DNA of 64,000 bases. Origin: Devosia sp. 66-22 (GTDB taxonomy: Bacteria > Pseudomonadota > Alphaproteobacteria > Rhizobiales > Devosiaceae). The notes under the pieces were generated by a model, which was not told the DNA's origin, made no database searches, and saw only the letters and a list, made by a program, of their open reading frames with translations. A program made the position numbers and the translations under genes. Positions 43,289 to 53,355 of the stretch are shown here, one piece after another. Positions within the stretch are counted from its first letter, which is position 1, and every line of letters begins with the position of its first letter. The DNA lies in contig MKUZ01000031.1 in the NCBI GenBank assembly GCA_001899065.1, forward strand, positions 269,687-333,686, written 5' to 3'.

Positions 43289-44494
43289 ATGGGTCTGACG
43301 GTTCTTGAAAATTGCCGGGTCGCCACGATGGCCTTTGGAAAGCCCGCCTACGGTCTGATCGATGACGCCACGATCATGCTAGCCGACGATCGAATACAGT
43401 GGGTTGGTCACCGCACCGACCTGCCGCAGCCTCCCGCAACCACAGCACGAATCGATCTGGGGGGAGGCCTTGTTACGCCCGCGCTGATTGATTGCCATAC
43501 TCACCTCGTGTTCGGCGGCGATCGGGCAGACGAGTTTGAACGCAGGCTTCACGGCGCGACGTATGCAGAGATTGCCCGGACTGGCGGCGGCATCATGTCG
43601 AGCGTTCGGGCGACGCGGGCCTCCAGCGAGGATGAACTGGTTGCTGCTGCGTTGCCGCGACTCGACACTCTGATCGGAGAGGGGCTTGCTACATTGGAAA
43701 TCAAGTCCGGGTACGGACTGACGATCGAGCACGAACTCAAGATGCTGCGGGCCGCCCGCCGGCTCGCCACCCTTAGGCCGGTTCGCGTGACGACAACCTA
43801 TCTCGCTGCGCACGCCGTGCCGGCGGAGTTTGCCGGCAACGCTGACGGCTTTATCGATGAGATCGTCATTCCCGGCTTAATTGCTGCCCACAGCGCCAAC
43901 TTAGTCAATGCGGTCGACGGCTTCTGCGAGCGGATAGCATTCACGCCGGCACAAATGGGGCGGGTGTTCGACGCTGCTGCCGCGCTCGGGTTGCCAGTGA
44001 AGCTCCATGCCGAGCAACTCAGCAACTCGAATGGCGCGACGCTGGTGGCTTCACGCGGCGGCCTGTCAGCCGATCACCTCGAATATCTTGATGATAAAGG
44101 CGTTACTGCGATGGCCGCCGCGAGAACGATTGGGGTTCTCCTCCCCGGCGCATTCTATGCTCTGAGAGAGACTCGCGTCCCCCCTATCGAACGCCTGCGC
44201 GAGGCCGGTGTGCCACTGGCCGTGGCGACGGACTGCAATCCGGGCACCTCACCGCTTACATCCCTCCTTCTTGCAATGAACATGGCCTCAGTCTTGTTCC
44301 GGCTAACTCCGGAAGAAGTTCTGGCAGGCGCGACCCGGAATGCCGCCAAAGCCCTTGGCTATGACGACCGGGGGGTCATCCAACCAGGCAAGCTCGCGGA
44401 CCTTGCCGTCTGGAACATCGCTCACCCTGCCGAGCTTTCCTATCGGATCGGCTTCAATCCACTTCGGCAGCGCATCTTCGGGGGTACGTTGTGA
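43289..44494 (+). CDS. hutI: imidazolonepropionase
   Basis: A 401-residue amidohydrolase that opens imidazolone propionate to N-formimidoyl-glutamate. Metal and substrate residues are visible in [49 protein letters not shown] and [10 protein letters not shown]. The ATG at 43289 matches the family start; the TTG at 43262 is unlikely. It overlaps hutH by GTGA. Confidence 0.95.
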   Translation: MGLTVLENCRVATMAFGKPAYGLIDDATIMLADDRIQWVGHRTDLPQPPATTARIDLGGGLVTPALIDCHTHLVFGGDRADEFERRLHGATYAEIARTGGGIMSSVRATRASSEDELVAAALPRLDTLIGEGLATLEIKSGYGLTIEHELKMLRAARRLATLRPVRVTTTYLAAHAVPAEFAGNADGFIDEIVIPGLIAAHSANLVNAVDGFCERIAFTPAQMGRVFDAAAALGLPVKLHAEQLSNSNGATLVASRGGLSADHLEYLDDKGVTAMAAARTIGVLLPGAFYALRETRVPPIERLREAGVPLAVATDCNPGTSPLTSLLLAMNMASVLFRLTPEEVLAGATRNAAKALGYDDRGVIQPGKLADLAVWNIAHPAELSYRIGFNPLRQRIFGGTL

Positions 44495-46032
44495 ATCACA
44501 TCTTGAAGCCGGGGGAGGCGACACTCGCCGAACTGCGGCAAGCCATCACGGCCGATCATCCATTCGAACTCGATGCGGCAACGCGGCCAGCGGTTGAAGC
44601 CGCGGCACGGCGTGTTGCCGACGTATCGGCCGGCGTGATTCCGGTCTACGGAATCAACACGGGCTTCGGAAAATTGGCGAGCATCCGCATCGCTGAAAAT
44701 GACGTCGGACAACTGCAGCGCAACTTGATACTCTCGCATTGCTGCGGCGTCGGCGACCCGCTGCCCTCGAACGCGGTCCGCCTGATCATGGTGCTCAAGC
44801 TCCTGTCGCTGGGGCGGGGAGCATCCGGTGTCCGCTGGGACGTGATCGCTCAGATTGAGGCCATGCTGGCTCGCGGTGTCCTCCCGGTCATCCCAAGCCA
44901 GGGCTCGGTGGGAGCGTCAGGCGATCTCGCACCTCTTGCCCACATGACGGCGGTGATGATCGGTGAGGGCGAGGCGCTTTACTCTGGGCGGCGGATGACG
45001 GGCGGGTCGGCGCTCGCGGCTGCTGGATTGGGGCCGCTTGTCCTCCAGGCCAAGGAGGGCCTGGCGCTCATCAACGGCACTCAGGTGTCGACCGCTCTGG
45101 CGCTGATCAACCTGTTCTCGGCATTCGACAACGCTCTCGGCGCTCTGGTGACTGGTGCCCTGACGACCGAAGCGGCGATGGGGTCGATTGCCCCCTTCCA
45201 CCCCGAGATTCATGCCCTGCGGGGATTGAAGGGGCAGATCAGGACGGCGGCGATGTTGCGGAGTCTGCTTGAGGAGTCAGAGATCGGTCGTAGCCACTTG
45301 GTCGGAGACGAGCGCGTGCAGGATCCGTACTCGATCCGTTGCCAGCCGCAGGTTATGGGAGCGTGTTTCGACCTGCTTTGGCAGGTCGCTGCGACGCTGC
45401 GTATCGAAGCCAATGCTGTAACGGACAACCCGCTCGTTCTGTCCGACGGATCGATTGTTTCTGGCGGCAATTTTCACGCCGAGCCTGTTGCGTTTGCTGC
45501 TGACCAGATGGCTCTGGCCATCGCCGAGATCGGATCGCTCTCCCAGCGTCGCATCGCACTACTCGTCGATCCGGCGTTGAGCTACGGCCTTCCTGCGTTC
45601 CTTTCCCCCCGCCCGGGTCTTCATTCCGGCATGATGATTGCGGAGGTGACGTCCGCCGCGCTGATGAGCGAGAACAAGCAGCTCGCCCATCCCGCCAGCG
45701 TCGATTCTACTCCGACGTCTGCGAACCAGGAAGACCATGTGTCGATGGCCTGCCACGCGGCCAACCGGCTGTTCCGGATGAACGCGAACCTCTCGCAAAT
45801 CATTGGCATCGAACTATTAACGGGCGCGCAGGGAGTGGAACTACGTTCTCCGCTGCGTCCTAGTGAGTCATTGCAAACCGCTGTCGCCGCCTTGCGCGCC
45901 AACATCCCGCCGCTAGACAGCGACCGCTACATGGCCGGCGACCTAGCCACAGCAGCTCAACTGATCGCCAGCGGCGCCATCGTGCGGGCCGTCGAGGCCA
46001 TCGGCCTCCCGCAGCTCGAGGACGCGCAATGA
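44491..46032 (+). CDS. hutH: histidine ammonia-lyase
   Basis: A 513-residue enzyme that converts histidine to urocanate and ammonia, the first step. The Ala-Ser-Gly triad at residues 142-144 ([14 protein letters not shown]) forms the MIO cofactor. [26 protein letters not shown] and [19 protein letters not shown]-like C-terminal residues agree with the family. The GTG start overlaps hutI by GTGA and the stop overlaps hutG by ATGA. Confidence 0.96.
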   Translation: MNHILKPGEATLAELRQAITADHPFELDAATRPAVEAAARRVADVSAGVIPVYGINTGFGKLASIRIAENDVGQLQRNLILSHCCGVGDPLPSNAVRLIMVLKLLSLGRGASGVRWDVIAQIEAMLARGVLPVIPSQGSVGASGDLAPLAHMTAVMIGEGEALYSGRRMTGGSALAAAGLGPLVLQAKEGLALINGTQVSTALALINLFSAFDNALGALVTGALTTEAAMGSIAPFHPEIHALRGLKGQIRTAAMLRSLLEESEIGRSHLVGDERVQDPYSIRCQPQVMGACFDLLWQVAATLRIEANAVTDNPLVLSDGSIVSGGNFHAEPVAFAADQMALAIAEIGSLSQRRIALLVDPALSYGLPAFLSPRPGLHSGMMIAEVTSAALMSENKQLAHPASVDSTPTSANQEDHVSMACHAANRLFRMNANLSQIIGIELLTGAQGVELRSPLRPSESLQTAVAALRANIPPLDSDRYMAGDLATAAQLIASGAIVRAVEAIGLPQLEDAQ

Positions 46033-46838
46033 ACGCCATCGTTCACGAGGGCTCGTCCCCAATAATCCTAGGCTTCCCGCATGTCGGAACCGAGGTGCCG
46101 GACGACATTGCGGCGTGTCTGAGCGAAGAAGGCAAGAACCTGCGCGATACAGACTGGCACCTCGATCGGCTCTATTCTGGAGTTCCGGTCTCCGTCACCA
46201 CGGTCAAGGCGCGACACCACCGCTACGTCATCGATGTCAACCGCGATCCGGCTCGTGTCAGCCTGTACCCCGGCCAAAACACTACCGATCTGGTTCCGCT
46301 CAACACCTTCGACAACGTACCGATCTGGCTGCCGGGCAAGGCGCCCGACGAGGCCGAGATTGCGCGACGGCTGGACCTCTACCACGAGCCCTACCACAGG
46401 GCCTTCGCCGAGCAAATCGAGCGTGTGCTCAGTCGTCACGGTGTTGCCATTGTGTTCGACTGCCACTCGATCCGTTCAGTGATCCCGCATTTGTTTGAGG
46501 GCAGGTTACCCGACCTCAATGTGGGCGACAACGAGGGGCGGACATGTGGCCCCCAGACGCGCGCGGCGCTGATGGGTCCGGCGCAAGAAGCGGCGGGCTA
46601 CACACACGTCCTCAACGGCCGCTTCAAGGGAGGCTGGACCCCACGTCATTATGGCAAGTCGGGGAGCAAGGTGGAGGCTATCCAGCTCGAGCTCGCTCAG
46701 CACAATTATCTGGCCTCAGAGGATTTGCCTTTTGCGTTTGACGACGTCCGCGCCGCGCGCCTGCGTCCGCATCTTGCCGCTATGATCACCGGTCTCGAGC
46801 GCGTCGCGCTTGGGCATCTCAAGGACAACAGTCGATGA
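46029..46838 (+). CDS. hutG: N-formylglutamate deformylase
   Basis: A 269-residue zinc amidohydrolase-like protein that releases formate from N-formylglutamate, the last step of the five-enzyme route. Recognition comes from [48 protein letters not shown] and the metal-region [17 protein letters not shown]. Its presence with hutF shows that formimidoylglutamate is first deiminated rather than cleaved directly. Confidence 0.95.
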   Translation: MNAIVHEGSSPIILGFPHVGTEVPDDIAACLSEEGKNLRDTDWHLDRLYSGVPVSVTTVKARHHRYVIDVNRDPARVSLYPGQNTTDLVPLNTFDNVPIWLPGKAPDEAEIARRLDLYHEPYHRAFAEQIERVLSRHGVAIVFDCHSIRSVIPHLFEGRLPDLNVGDNEGRTCGPQTRAALMGPAQEAAGYTHVLNGRFKGGWTPRHYGKSGSKVEAIQLELAQHNYLASEDLPFAFDDVRAARLRPHLAAMITGLERVALGHLKDNSR

Positions 46839-48502
46839 GCCCTTCCCTCAGCAACGCCCGCACCATCCGTGCTCCTCGCGGCAATCAGATCAGTGCCAAG
46901 TCGTGGATGACCGAGGCACCGCTTCGCATGCTAATGAACAACCTCGATCCCGAGGTTGCCGAGCGTCCGGATGACCTTGTCGTCTATGGCGGCATCGGAA
47001 AGGCGGCCCGCAACTGGACGGCATTCGACCAGATTGTCGAGAGCATCCGTGGGCTCGAAGCTGATCAGACCTTGCTCATTCAGTCAGGCAAGCCGGTGGG
47101 CGTGTTCCGAACGCATGCTGACGCCCCTCGCGTGCTGCTCGCCAACTCCAACCTCGTGCCCCATTGGGCGACGTGGGAGCACTTCAACGAACTCGACCGC
47201 AAGGGTCTTGCGATGTACGGCCAGATGACGGCCGGATCTTGGATATACATCGGCACGCAGGGGATCGTGCAGGGCACCTACGAGACATTCGTCGAGGCTG
47301 GCCGCCAGCATTTCGGCGGGAGCCTCAAGGGAAGATGGATTTTGACAGCCGGACTGGGCGGCATGGGCGGGGCCCAGCCTCTTGCGGCGGTCATGGCCGG
47401 CGCCTCGTGCCTCGCGATAGAATGCGATCCCACCCGTATCGAGTTCCGCCTCCGCACGCGCTACCTCGACGAGAAAGCGGTCAGCCTCGATGAGGCGCTC
47501 GAGAAGATTACGCGATGGACGTCGTCAGGCGAGGCGAAGTCCGTTGGACTGCTCGGCAACGCCGCCGAGATCCTCCCCGAAATGGTTCGCCGCGGCATTC
47601 GTCCCGACTTCGTCACCGACCAAACGTCGGCGCACGACCCGATCAATGGCTATCTGCCCAAGGGCTGGACGATGGAACAATGGGTGGATACCCGGCAGCG
47701 CGATCCTAAGGCGGTCGAGCTCGCATCCCGTCCGTCAATGCGGCAACATGTCGAGGCGATGGTCGCGTTCAGCGACATGGGCATCCCCACGATCGACTAC
47801 GGCAACAACATTCGGCAGGTTGCTAAAGACGCGGGCTTTGAACGCGCTTTCGACTTTCCCGGATTTGTGCCGGCCTACATTCGACCGCTGTTCTGCCGCG
47901 GCGTCGGCCCTTTCCGGTGGGTCGCCCTGTCTGGCGATCCCGAGGACATCTATCGCACCGACCGGAAGGTCAAAGAGCTGCTGCCCGACCATGCGCACCT
48001 TCACAACTGGCTCGACATGGCTCGCGAGCGTATCAGCTTCCAGGGGCTGCCGGCTCGCATCTGCTGGGTCGGGCTGGGGGAGCGTCATCGCCTGGGGCTC
48101 GCGTTCAACGAAATGGTCCGCATTGGGGAGCTGTCTGCACCGATAGTGATTGGTCGCGACCACCTCGACTCGGGGTCCGTGGCATCCCCAAACCGCGAGA
48201 CCGAGGCGATGCAGGACGGTTCCGACGCAGTCTCCGACTGGCCACTGCTCAACGCTTTGCTCAACACCGCGTCGGGAGCCACTTGGGTGTCGCTTCATCA
48301 CGGCGGTGGTGTCGGAATGGGTTACTCTCAGCATGCCGGCATGGTGATCTGCTGTGACGGTAGCGCCGACGCTGATCGCCGCCTTTCGCGGGTGCTCTGG
48401 AACGACCCGGCGACCGGCGTCATGCGTCACGCCGACGCCGGCTATGAGATCGCTCGCAACTTTGCGCGGGAAAAGGGCCTGGACCTTCCAGGAATCCTCT
48501 AA
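46835..48502 (+). CDS. hutU: urocanate hydratase
   Basis: A 555-residue NAD-dependent enzyme that hydrates urocanate to imidazolone propionate. It starts [16 protein letters not shown], with the NAD-binding loop [19 protein letters not shown] and conserved [29 protein letters not shown] and the catalytic-region [13 protein letters not shown]. The length is normal. It overlaps hutG by ATGA. Confidence 0.96.
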   Translation: MSPSLSNARTIRAPRGNQISAKSWMTEAPLRMLMNNLDPEVAERPDDLVVYGGIGKAARNWTAFDQIVESIRGLEADQTLLIQSGKPVGVFRTHADAPRVLLANSNLVPHWATWEHFNELDRKGLAMYGQMTAGSWIYIGTQGIVQGTYETFVEAGRQHFGGSLKGRWILTAGLGGMGGAQPLAAVMAGASCLAIECDPTRIEFRLRTRYLDEKAVSLDEALEKITRWTSSGEAKSVGLLGNAAEILPEMVRRGIRPDFVTDQTSAHDPINGYLPKGWTMEQWVDTRQRDPKAVELASRPSMRQHVEAMVAFSDMGIPTIDYGNNIRQVAKDAGFERAFDFPGFVPAYIRPLFCRGVGPFRWVALSGDPEDIYRTDRKVKELLPDHAHLHNWLDMARERISFQGLPARICWVGLGERHRLGLAFNEMVRIGELSAPIVIGRDHLDSGSVASPNRETEAMQDGSDAVSDWPLLNALLNTASGATWVSLHHGGGVGMGYSQHAGMVICCDGSADADRRLSRVLWNDPATGVMRHADAGYEIARNFAREKGLDLPGIL

Positions 48503-48526
48503 GGGCTGAGTCTGGAGTGCGATACC

Positions 48527-49327
48527 GTGGTGGCACGCAATTCGAGTAGAGCTGTGAATAAGCGCCTAGCCGCCGTCCCACGACCGATCGAACTTCACCA
48601 GCGCATTCGGGCTGACATCGAGGGCAAGATCTTGTCCGGCGAATGGCAGCCGGGACACCGGTTGCCAAACGAGCACGAGTTAATGGCGCAGTACAGCTGC
48701 GCGAGAATGACCGTAAACAAGGTCATGTCGGGGCTCGTGACTGCAGGCCTGATTGAACGGCGGCGGCGCGCCGGCACCTTTGTCTCCCGGCAACAAACCG
48801 ACTCGGCGATCCTCCAGATCCCTAACATGCGAGAGGAGGTCACGAGCCGCGGCGCGCGCTATCGCTACCGGCTGCTGGCGCGGACGGTCCGAACGCACGT
48901 TGAGCTCGAAGCCGAGACGTTCGAGTTCTTCCAGGGCGGTCCGGTGCTTGAACTTGAGTGTCTGCACTACGCCGACGACCGGCCATTTTCCTACGAGCGG
49001 CGTCTGATCAGCTTGGCAGCGGTGCATCACGCCGAGGAGGCAGACTTCAGCCACTTCCCACCGGGGACCTGGCTGATGGAGCATGTGCCGTGGTCGGAGG
49101 CGAGTCACCGCATCGGGGCGCTCAATGCTGACGCAGAAATTGCGCGCGTCCTGCAGGTCGCCGTAGGGGAGGCCTGCTTATTGGTCGAGCGCAGAACCTG
49201 GCGGCTGCGCGAGGGAATCACTCAGGTGAGCCAGTTCTTTCCTGGTGACCTCTACACGCTGGGGGCCCGTTTTGCTCCTGACGGGCAGATCCGCACCCGC
49301 ACCAACGCCCTCAAGAACCTACACTAG
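48527..49327 (+). CDS. hutC: histidine utilisation repressor, GntR/HutC family
   Basis: A 266-residue repressor. The N-terminal GntR winged helix (IRADIEGKILSGEWQPGHRLPNEHELMAQYSCARMTVNKVMSGL) is followed by a UTRA ligand domain (VLELECLHYADDRPFSYERRLI...). In other bacteria urocanate is the inducer. The GTG start follows GGAG by about 10 bases and lies 24 bases after hutU. As the last gene of hutIHGUC it would be autoregulated through operator 2. Confidence 0.94.
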   Translation: MVARNSSRAVNKRLAAVPRPIELHQRIRADIEGKILSGEWQPGHRLPNEHELMAQYSCARMTVNKVMSGLVTAGLIERRRRAGTFVSRQQTDSAILQIPNMREEVTSRGARYRYRLLARTVRTHVELEAETFEFFQGGPVLELECLHYADDRPFSYERRLISLAAVHHAEEADFSHFPPGTWLMEHVPWSEASHRIGALNADAEIARVLQVAVGEACLLVERRTWRLREGITQVSQFFPGDLYTLGARFAPDGQIRTRTNALKNLH

Positions 49328-49329
49328 CG

Positions 49330-50673
49330 CTAGGCGGCCAGCAGTGGCGTCACCCTCTCTCGGTATCGCCTCATGATGTCGCCACGGCGCGTGTGCCGTC
49401 CTTCCCGAACGACCTCTCGCCCAGCAACGTACACAGCGTCGATTGCGCCGGCGCTTCGGCCGAATATCCATGCATCCAGAAGCTGATCGTTGATTCGCCC
49501 GATCAGCGAGGGATGGCCCAGATCGAGCGAGACGAGATCGGCGGGATTGCCGATTTCAATCCCAGCGCGAGTCCCGGTTGCCTGCGCGCCTCCCGCTAGG
49601 CCAGCGCCGAATAGCCGTCGGCCAGTGGACATGTCGGCACCGGCGAGTGCATTCCGAGAACGCTGCTGCAGTCGAACCGAGTACTCGAGTTGCTTGACCT
49701 CATCAGTGACGCCGATGGCGACGTTCGAATCGGTCCCAAAGCCGATGGCTCCCTCAGCATCAAGCCAGGAGACGGCGTTGAAAACTCCGTCCCCGAGATT
49801 GGCTTCGGTCACCGGGCACAGGCCAGCGACGGCGCCTGATCTGGCCAGTCCGCCGATCTCGTCGGGCGTCATATGTGTTGCGTGGATAGGGCACCATCGC
49901 TCGTTGACGTTGGCATGGTGAAGGAGCCACTCCACGGGACGCTGGCCGCTCCATGCGACACAGTCCTCGACCTCGCGCACCTGCTCGGCGATGTGCATAT
50001 GGATCGGTCGCGACCCCGCAAGCTCGATGGCGGCGCGCAAGCCGACCTCATCTACGGCACGCAGGCTGTGGGGGGCGATCCCAAGGTTGGCGGTGGGCAA
50101 ACTCGCCACATGCCTTTGGCTCGCCTCTACGAGGTGCACAAAGGCGTCTGGCGTGTTAACGAACCGCCGCTGCGCCGGAGTGGGCGGTGCACCGCCAAAG
50201 CCGGAATAGGTGTAAAGCACCGGGAGTAACGTGAGCCCGAGCCCCGTGGCTCTCGCCGCCTCGACGATCTGCGCACCCATTTCCGCGCGGTCGGCATAGG
50301 CCGATCCATCCTCGGCGTGATGCAGGTAGTGGAACTCGGCAACCCGGGTGTAGCCGCTTTCGAGCATCTCGACGTAGGCTAGCTCCGCAATCATGCGGCA
50401 GTCGTCCGGAGTCATCCGGTCGACGAAGCGATACATGGTGTCACGCCAGGTCCAGAAACTGTCGGCGCGGCTCGTGCGATACTCCGTCAGTCCCGAGATT
50501 GCACGCTGGAAGGCGTGGCTGTGAAGATTGACCATTCCGGGCAGGAGGGCGAGGCCGTCCGGCACGTCAGCGACACCTGTCTCGATCGCCACGACGAGGC
50601 CGTTCTCGATCTGGAGCGCCACGTCAACCGCCCAACCCGACGCCAACAGTGCTCTCTCGGCTTTTAGCTGCAT
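49330..50673 (-). CDS. hutF: formimidoylglutamate deiminase
   Basis: A 447-residue amidohydrolase that turns N-formimidoylglutamate into N-formylglutamate and ammonia. Metal residues are visible in LLPGMVNLHSHAFQRAISGL, AEFHYLHHAEDG, HMHIAEQVREVEDC and GTDSNVAIG. The ATG at 50673 is chosen because longer starts would place the operator at 50694-50707 inside the gene. It converges with hutC, with two bases between the stops, so both sides of the locus are tightly packed. Confidence 0.94.
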   Translation of the reverse strand: MQLKAERALLASGWAVDVALQIENGLVVAIETGVADVPDGLALLPGMVNLHSHAFQRAISGLTEYRTSRADSFWTWRDTMYRFVDRMTPDDCRMIAELAYVEMLESGYTRVAEFHYLHHAEDGSAYADRAEMGAQIVEAARATGLGLTLLPVLYTYSGFGGAPPTPAQRRFVNTPDAFVHLVEASQRHVASLPTANLGIAPHSLRAVDEVGLRAAIELAGSRPIHMHIAEQVREVEDCVAWSGQRPVEWLLHHANVNERWCPIHATHMTPDEIGGLARSGAVAGLCPVTEANLGDGVFNAVSWLDAEGAIGFGTDSNVAIGVTDEVKQLEYSVRLQQRSRNALAGADMSTGRRLFGAGLAGGAQATGTRAGIEIGNPADLVSLDLGHPSLIGRINDQLLDAWIFGRSAGAIDAVYVAGREVVREGRHTRRGDIMRRYRERVTPLLAA

Positions 50674-50693
50674 TGACCGACTCCAATCCCCAA

Positions 50694-50707
50694 TATGTCT
50701 ATACATA
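50694..50707. promoter_or_regulatory. HutC-like operator 3 (hutF promoter)
   Basis: TATGTCTATACATA differs from operator 2 by one base. It lies in the 47-base spacer between the penicillin-binding protein gene and hutF, 21 bases before the hutF start. Confidence 0.72.
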
Positions 50708-50720
50708 TTTTCGCGCGGGC

Positions 50721-52547
50721 TCAACGCGTGTCACCGAACAGGCGGCGCAAGCGCTCCTCCTGATCCACTGGCAATTCAGCCGAGACCGGCGTGATCAGAC
50801 CTTCGTCGAGCTGTGGGTTGGAATCGGGCGCGATGCCCAGCATGGGGGCGACGCGAGCAATGATGCGGCCACTGACTTCCCCGGCGTTCCAGCCGGCCGT
50901 GTTGCCCGACTGGGCGTTCTCGGGCTCGGCTTCGTCGAGGAGGACGACCATGACGTATTGAGGACTTTCGAGCGGAAATGCGGAGGCAAAGACATTGAGG
51001 TTCTTGCCTGTCCCATAGCGGCCTTCGACGACCTTCTCGGCGGTCCCGGTCTTGCCGCCGGCCCGATACCCAGCCGCGAGCTTGTTCATGCGGGAGGCGG
51101 AGCCCTCCAGTGCATTGAGGCGCATCAAGAAGCGAATCTTCTCGCTGGTACGCCGGGAGATCACCCGTTGCGCGTTAGCCAGCGCAGTTTCTTTGTCGCG
51201 AGGATAGAACGTCGGATCGACCAGTAGCCCCCCGTTTACGAACGCAGCCATGGCCCTCGCAAGATGCATCGGCGAGATACTGAAACCGTGTCCGAACGAC
51301 GCCGTGGCCGCCACAACTTCCGACAGTTGAGAGGGCACTTTGGGCGGTGTCCGCTCGGGCAATTCCGTCTCGATGGGCCTGTCGAAGCCGATAGTCGACA
51401 TGAAGGCTCGGAGATTGTCCTTGCCTAGCGTCTGCATGATTTGGATCGTGCCGACGTTTGAGGAGTATCGGTAGATCTCGGGCACCGTTAGAATTCGGTT
51501 CTGCCCTTTGAAGTCCGTAATGGAGAAGCGGCCAAACCGGACCGGAAAGCGCGAATCGTAGCGATCACGCAAGGAGACGGCTCCGCTGTCGAGCGCCGCA
51601 GCGAACGTCACTGTCTTGATCACGGACCCGAGTTCGAAATTTCCGGCGGTAATGCGATTGAAGCGGCCCTCGGCTACAGCCGTTGAAGGCACGTTGGGAT
51701 CGAAGTCCGGCAACGAAGCCAGGGCGATGACTTCGCCACTTCTGGCGTCAAGGATCACCCCGGCCGACGCGATCGACTTATACCGTGTCATGCCGTCGAC
51801 CAGCTCCGTGTACATGGCATGCTGTACCCGGACGTCCAGAGAGAGCTGTACCGGCGTGAGTTCCTGGTCTCGCGCGATGCCGAGTTCCTGTAGTAGCGCT
51901 ACGCCGTCGCCGTCGATGTTTCGCTCAATACCGGCGATGCCTTTACTGTCGATGTCGACGGTCCCAAGCACATGAGAGGCCTCGCGACTCGGGTAGAATC
52001 GCTTGCTCTCGCTGAGAAAATCGATGCCGGGAATTCCGAGGCGCATGATGCGGTCGCGCGCGTCAGGTGATATTTCGCGTTTGATCCACACGAACCCGGC
52101 TTCGCCCGTGAGCCGCTGCACGAGCCATTCTCGGTCGAGATCCTCGAGGACGGTCAGAATGGCGTCGGTAGCTTGTTCGGGATCGACGATGCGCCTCGGC
52201 TCAGCAAATAGCGAGGGAACACGCAAATCGAGGGCCATCTCCAGCCCGTTCCTGTCAACGATAGGCGGCCGTGATGCCTCGATCTCGCTGACCTCGCGTC
52301 CATCGATGACCACCCGACGCTCGACTAGGCCGAGCTGGGCGAGCCTCACGCCAATGATTGCGAAGAGAAGCCCGAGCACGAACGCCGCGATCAAGATTCG
52401 GGAACCGGTTGACGCGAGAAACCGGCGCCGCGAACCCTCTATGAGGGGCCGAACGGGCAACGCAGCGTGCTTGCCTAGACAAGAAGCAGGGACGGCTACG
52501 GGGTCGGACGACCCGCGAATGACTTGCAGAAACATTAGAATTTCCAT
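50721..52547 (-). CDS. peptidoglycan transpeptidase, FtsI/PBP3-type
   Basis: A 608-residue class B penicillin-binding protein. A cytoplasmic head of about 45 residues and one membrane helix (ILIAAFVLGLLFAIIGVRLAQL) precede the dimerisation domain. The transpeptidase motifs are GSVIK (SxxK), YSSN (SxN) and KTGT, all intact. The product lacks the long proline tail of many housekeeping FtsI proteins and sits outside a dcw cluster, so it is probably an accessory division transpeptidase. The ATG at 52547 gives a normal topology; the upstream extension to 52745 has no support. Confidence 0.88.
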   Translation of the reverse strand: MEILMFLQVIRGSSDPVAVPASCLGKHAALPVRPLIEGSRRRFLASTGSRILIAAFVLGLLFAIIGVRLAQLGLVERRVVIDGREVSEIEASRPPIVDRNGLEMALDLRVPSLFAEPRRIVDPEQATDAILTVLEDLDREWLVQRLTGEAGFVWIKREISPDARDRIMRLGIPGIDFLSESKRFYPSREASHVLGTVDIDSKGIAGIERNIDGDGVALLQELGIARDQELTPVQLSLDVRVQHAMYTELVDGMTRYKSIASAGVILDARSGEVIALASLPDFDPNVPSTAVAEGRFNRITAGNFELGSVIKTVTFAAALDSGAVSLRDRYDSRFPVRFGRFSITDFKGQNRILTVPEIYRYSSNVGTIQIMQTLGKDNLRAFMSTIGFDRPIETELPERTPPKVPSQLSEVVAATASFGHGFSISPMHLARAMAAFVNGGLLVDPTFYPRDKETALANAQRVISRRTSEKIRFLMRLNALEGSASRMNKLAAGYRAGGKTGTAEKVVEGRYGTGKNLNVFASAFPLESPQYVMVVLLDEAEPENAQSGNTAGWNAGEVSGRIIARVAPMLGIAPDSNPQLDEGLITPVSAELPVDQEERLRRLFGDTR

Positions 52548-52612
52548 GACGGCTTTGCACGGCCCAAACGGGCGGCGGAAGGCGCGAGACGGTCGGTGGT
52601 AATCGTGCCGCG

Positions 52613-52951
52613 CTAAAGCGTGGTCGAGACTGGGGGCCGATAGCGACTTTCGGGCACGCGTCCGACGGTCGCGGGGACCAAAGGTAGGTGGAAGTCGCGC
52701 TCGAGGAACGCCGTGAAATCGTGAGCCGCCTCTACCAGTGAGCAAGCGTGCGAATGGTCCTCGTGCAGCTGTTGATGCGCTGGACGGTCGTGCGCGAGGC
52801 CGGTCGCCGCGACCTCGGTGCCTTCCTCAATGCACGCGATCTGGGCGTGAACAGACGGCACCTCGTGCGCTGTCCACGCTCCTCCCACCAGCGCGGCCAA
52901 CGATAGTGCGAGAAGCAATCGGCGAATAATTGTCCACCCACCCGAGGTCAT
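52613..52951 (-). CDS. hypothetical exported His-rich protein
   Basis: A 112-residue protein. It has a membrane or signal segment (IIRRLLLALSLAALVGGAW) and a His/Cys-containing periplasmic part (LAHDRPAHQQLHEDHSHAC). The ATG at 52951 starts just before the hydrophobic segment. Position next to a metal-sensing repressor and metal ATPase suggests a metal-binding role, but I do not recognise the family. Confidence 0.6.
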   Translation of the reverse strand: MTSGGWTIIRRLLLALSLAALVGGAWTAHEVPSVHAQIACIEEGTEVAATGLAHDRPAHQQLHEDHSHACSLVEAAHDFTAFLERDFHLPLVPATVGRVPESRYRPPVSTTL

Positions 52952-53039
52952 GATCTGACTCTTGGGGCTTGGCCTTAAAGCGAGGTTAAAGAAGCGGGGT
53001 ATTCCGTGTCGGAAAGCTAGACACGCCATCGAGCGCAAC

Positions 53040-53056
53040 ATAGGGTGCTCCCCTAT
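53040..53056. promoter_or_regulatory. operator-like inverted repeat before the RcnR-like gene
   Basis: ATAGGG and CCCTAT are inverted arms with five bases between, 14 bases before the start at 53071. G-tract inverted repeats of this kind are bound by RcnR/CsoR-family proteins, so autoregulation of the repressor-ATPase operon is likely. Confidence 0.6.
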
Positions 53057-53070
53057 ATTATGGGATTCCG

Positions 53071-53346
53071 ATGACCCACACCATCAAAGAGAAGGCCAAA
53101 CTGCTCGCGCGAGTGCGTCGCATCCAAGGTCAGATGCTGGCGGTCGAACGCGCGCTCGAAGAGGAAATCGGCTGCGCAGATGTGCTGCAGTTGGTGGCAT
53201 CCGTTCGCGGCGCCGTCGCGGGGCTCACTGCCGAGCTAATCGAAGACCACGTGCGGCTTCACCTGCTCGATGACGATGCGAGCCGCAAAGAGCGTGCCGC
53301 CGCCGGTCAGGAACTGATCGATGTCGTCCGAACTTACATGCGCTGA
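53071..53346 (+). CDS. metal-sensing repressor, RcnR/FrmR-CsoR family
   Basis: A 91-residue all-helical repressor. It starts MTHTIKEKAKLLARVRRIQGQ with His at position 3. Cys lies in EEIGCADVLQLV and His residues in IEDHVRLHLL, the positions of the Ni/Co ligands in RcnR. FrmR-type formaldehyde sensors share much of this pattern, but the ATPase gene 9 bases downstream favours metal sensing. Confidence 0.88.
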   Translation: MTHTIKEKAKLLARVRRIQGQMLAVERALEEEIGCADVLQLVASVRGAVAGLTAELIEDHVRLHLLDDDASRKERAAAGQELIDVVRTYMR

Positions 53347-53355
53347 GTACAAGAC

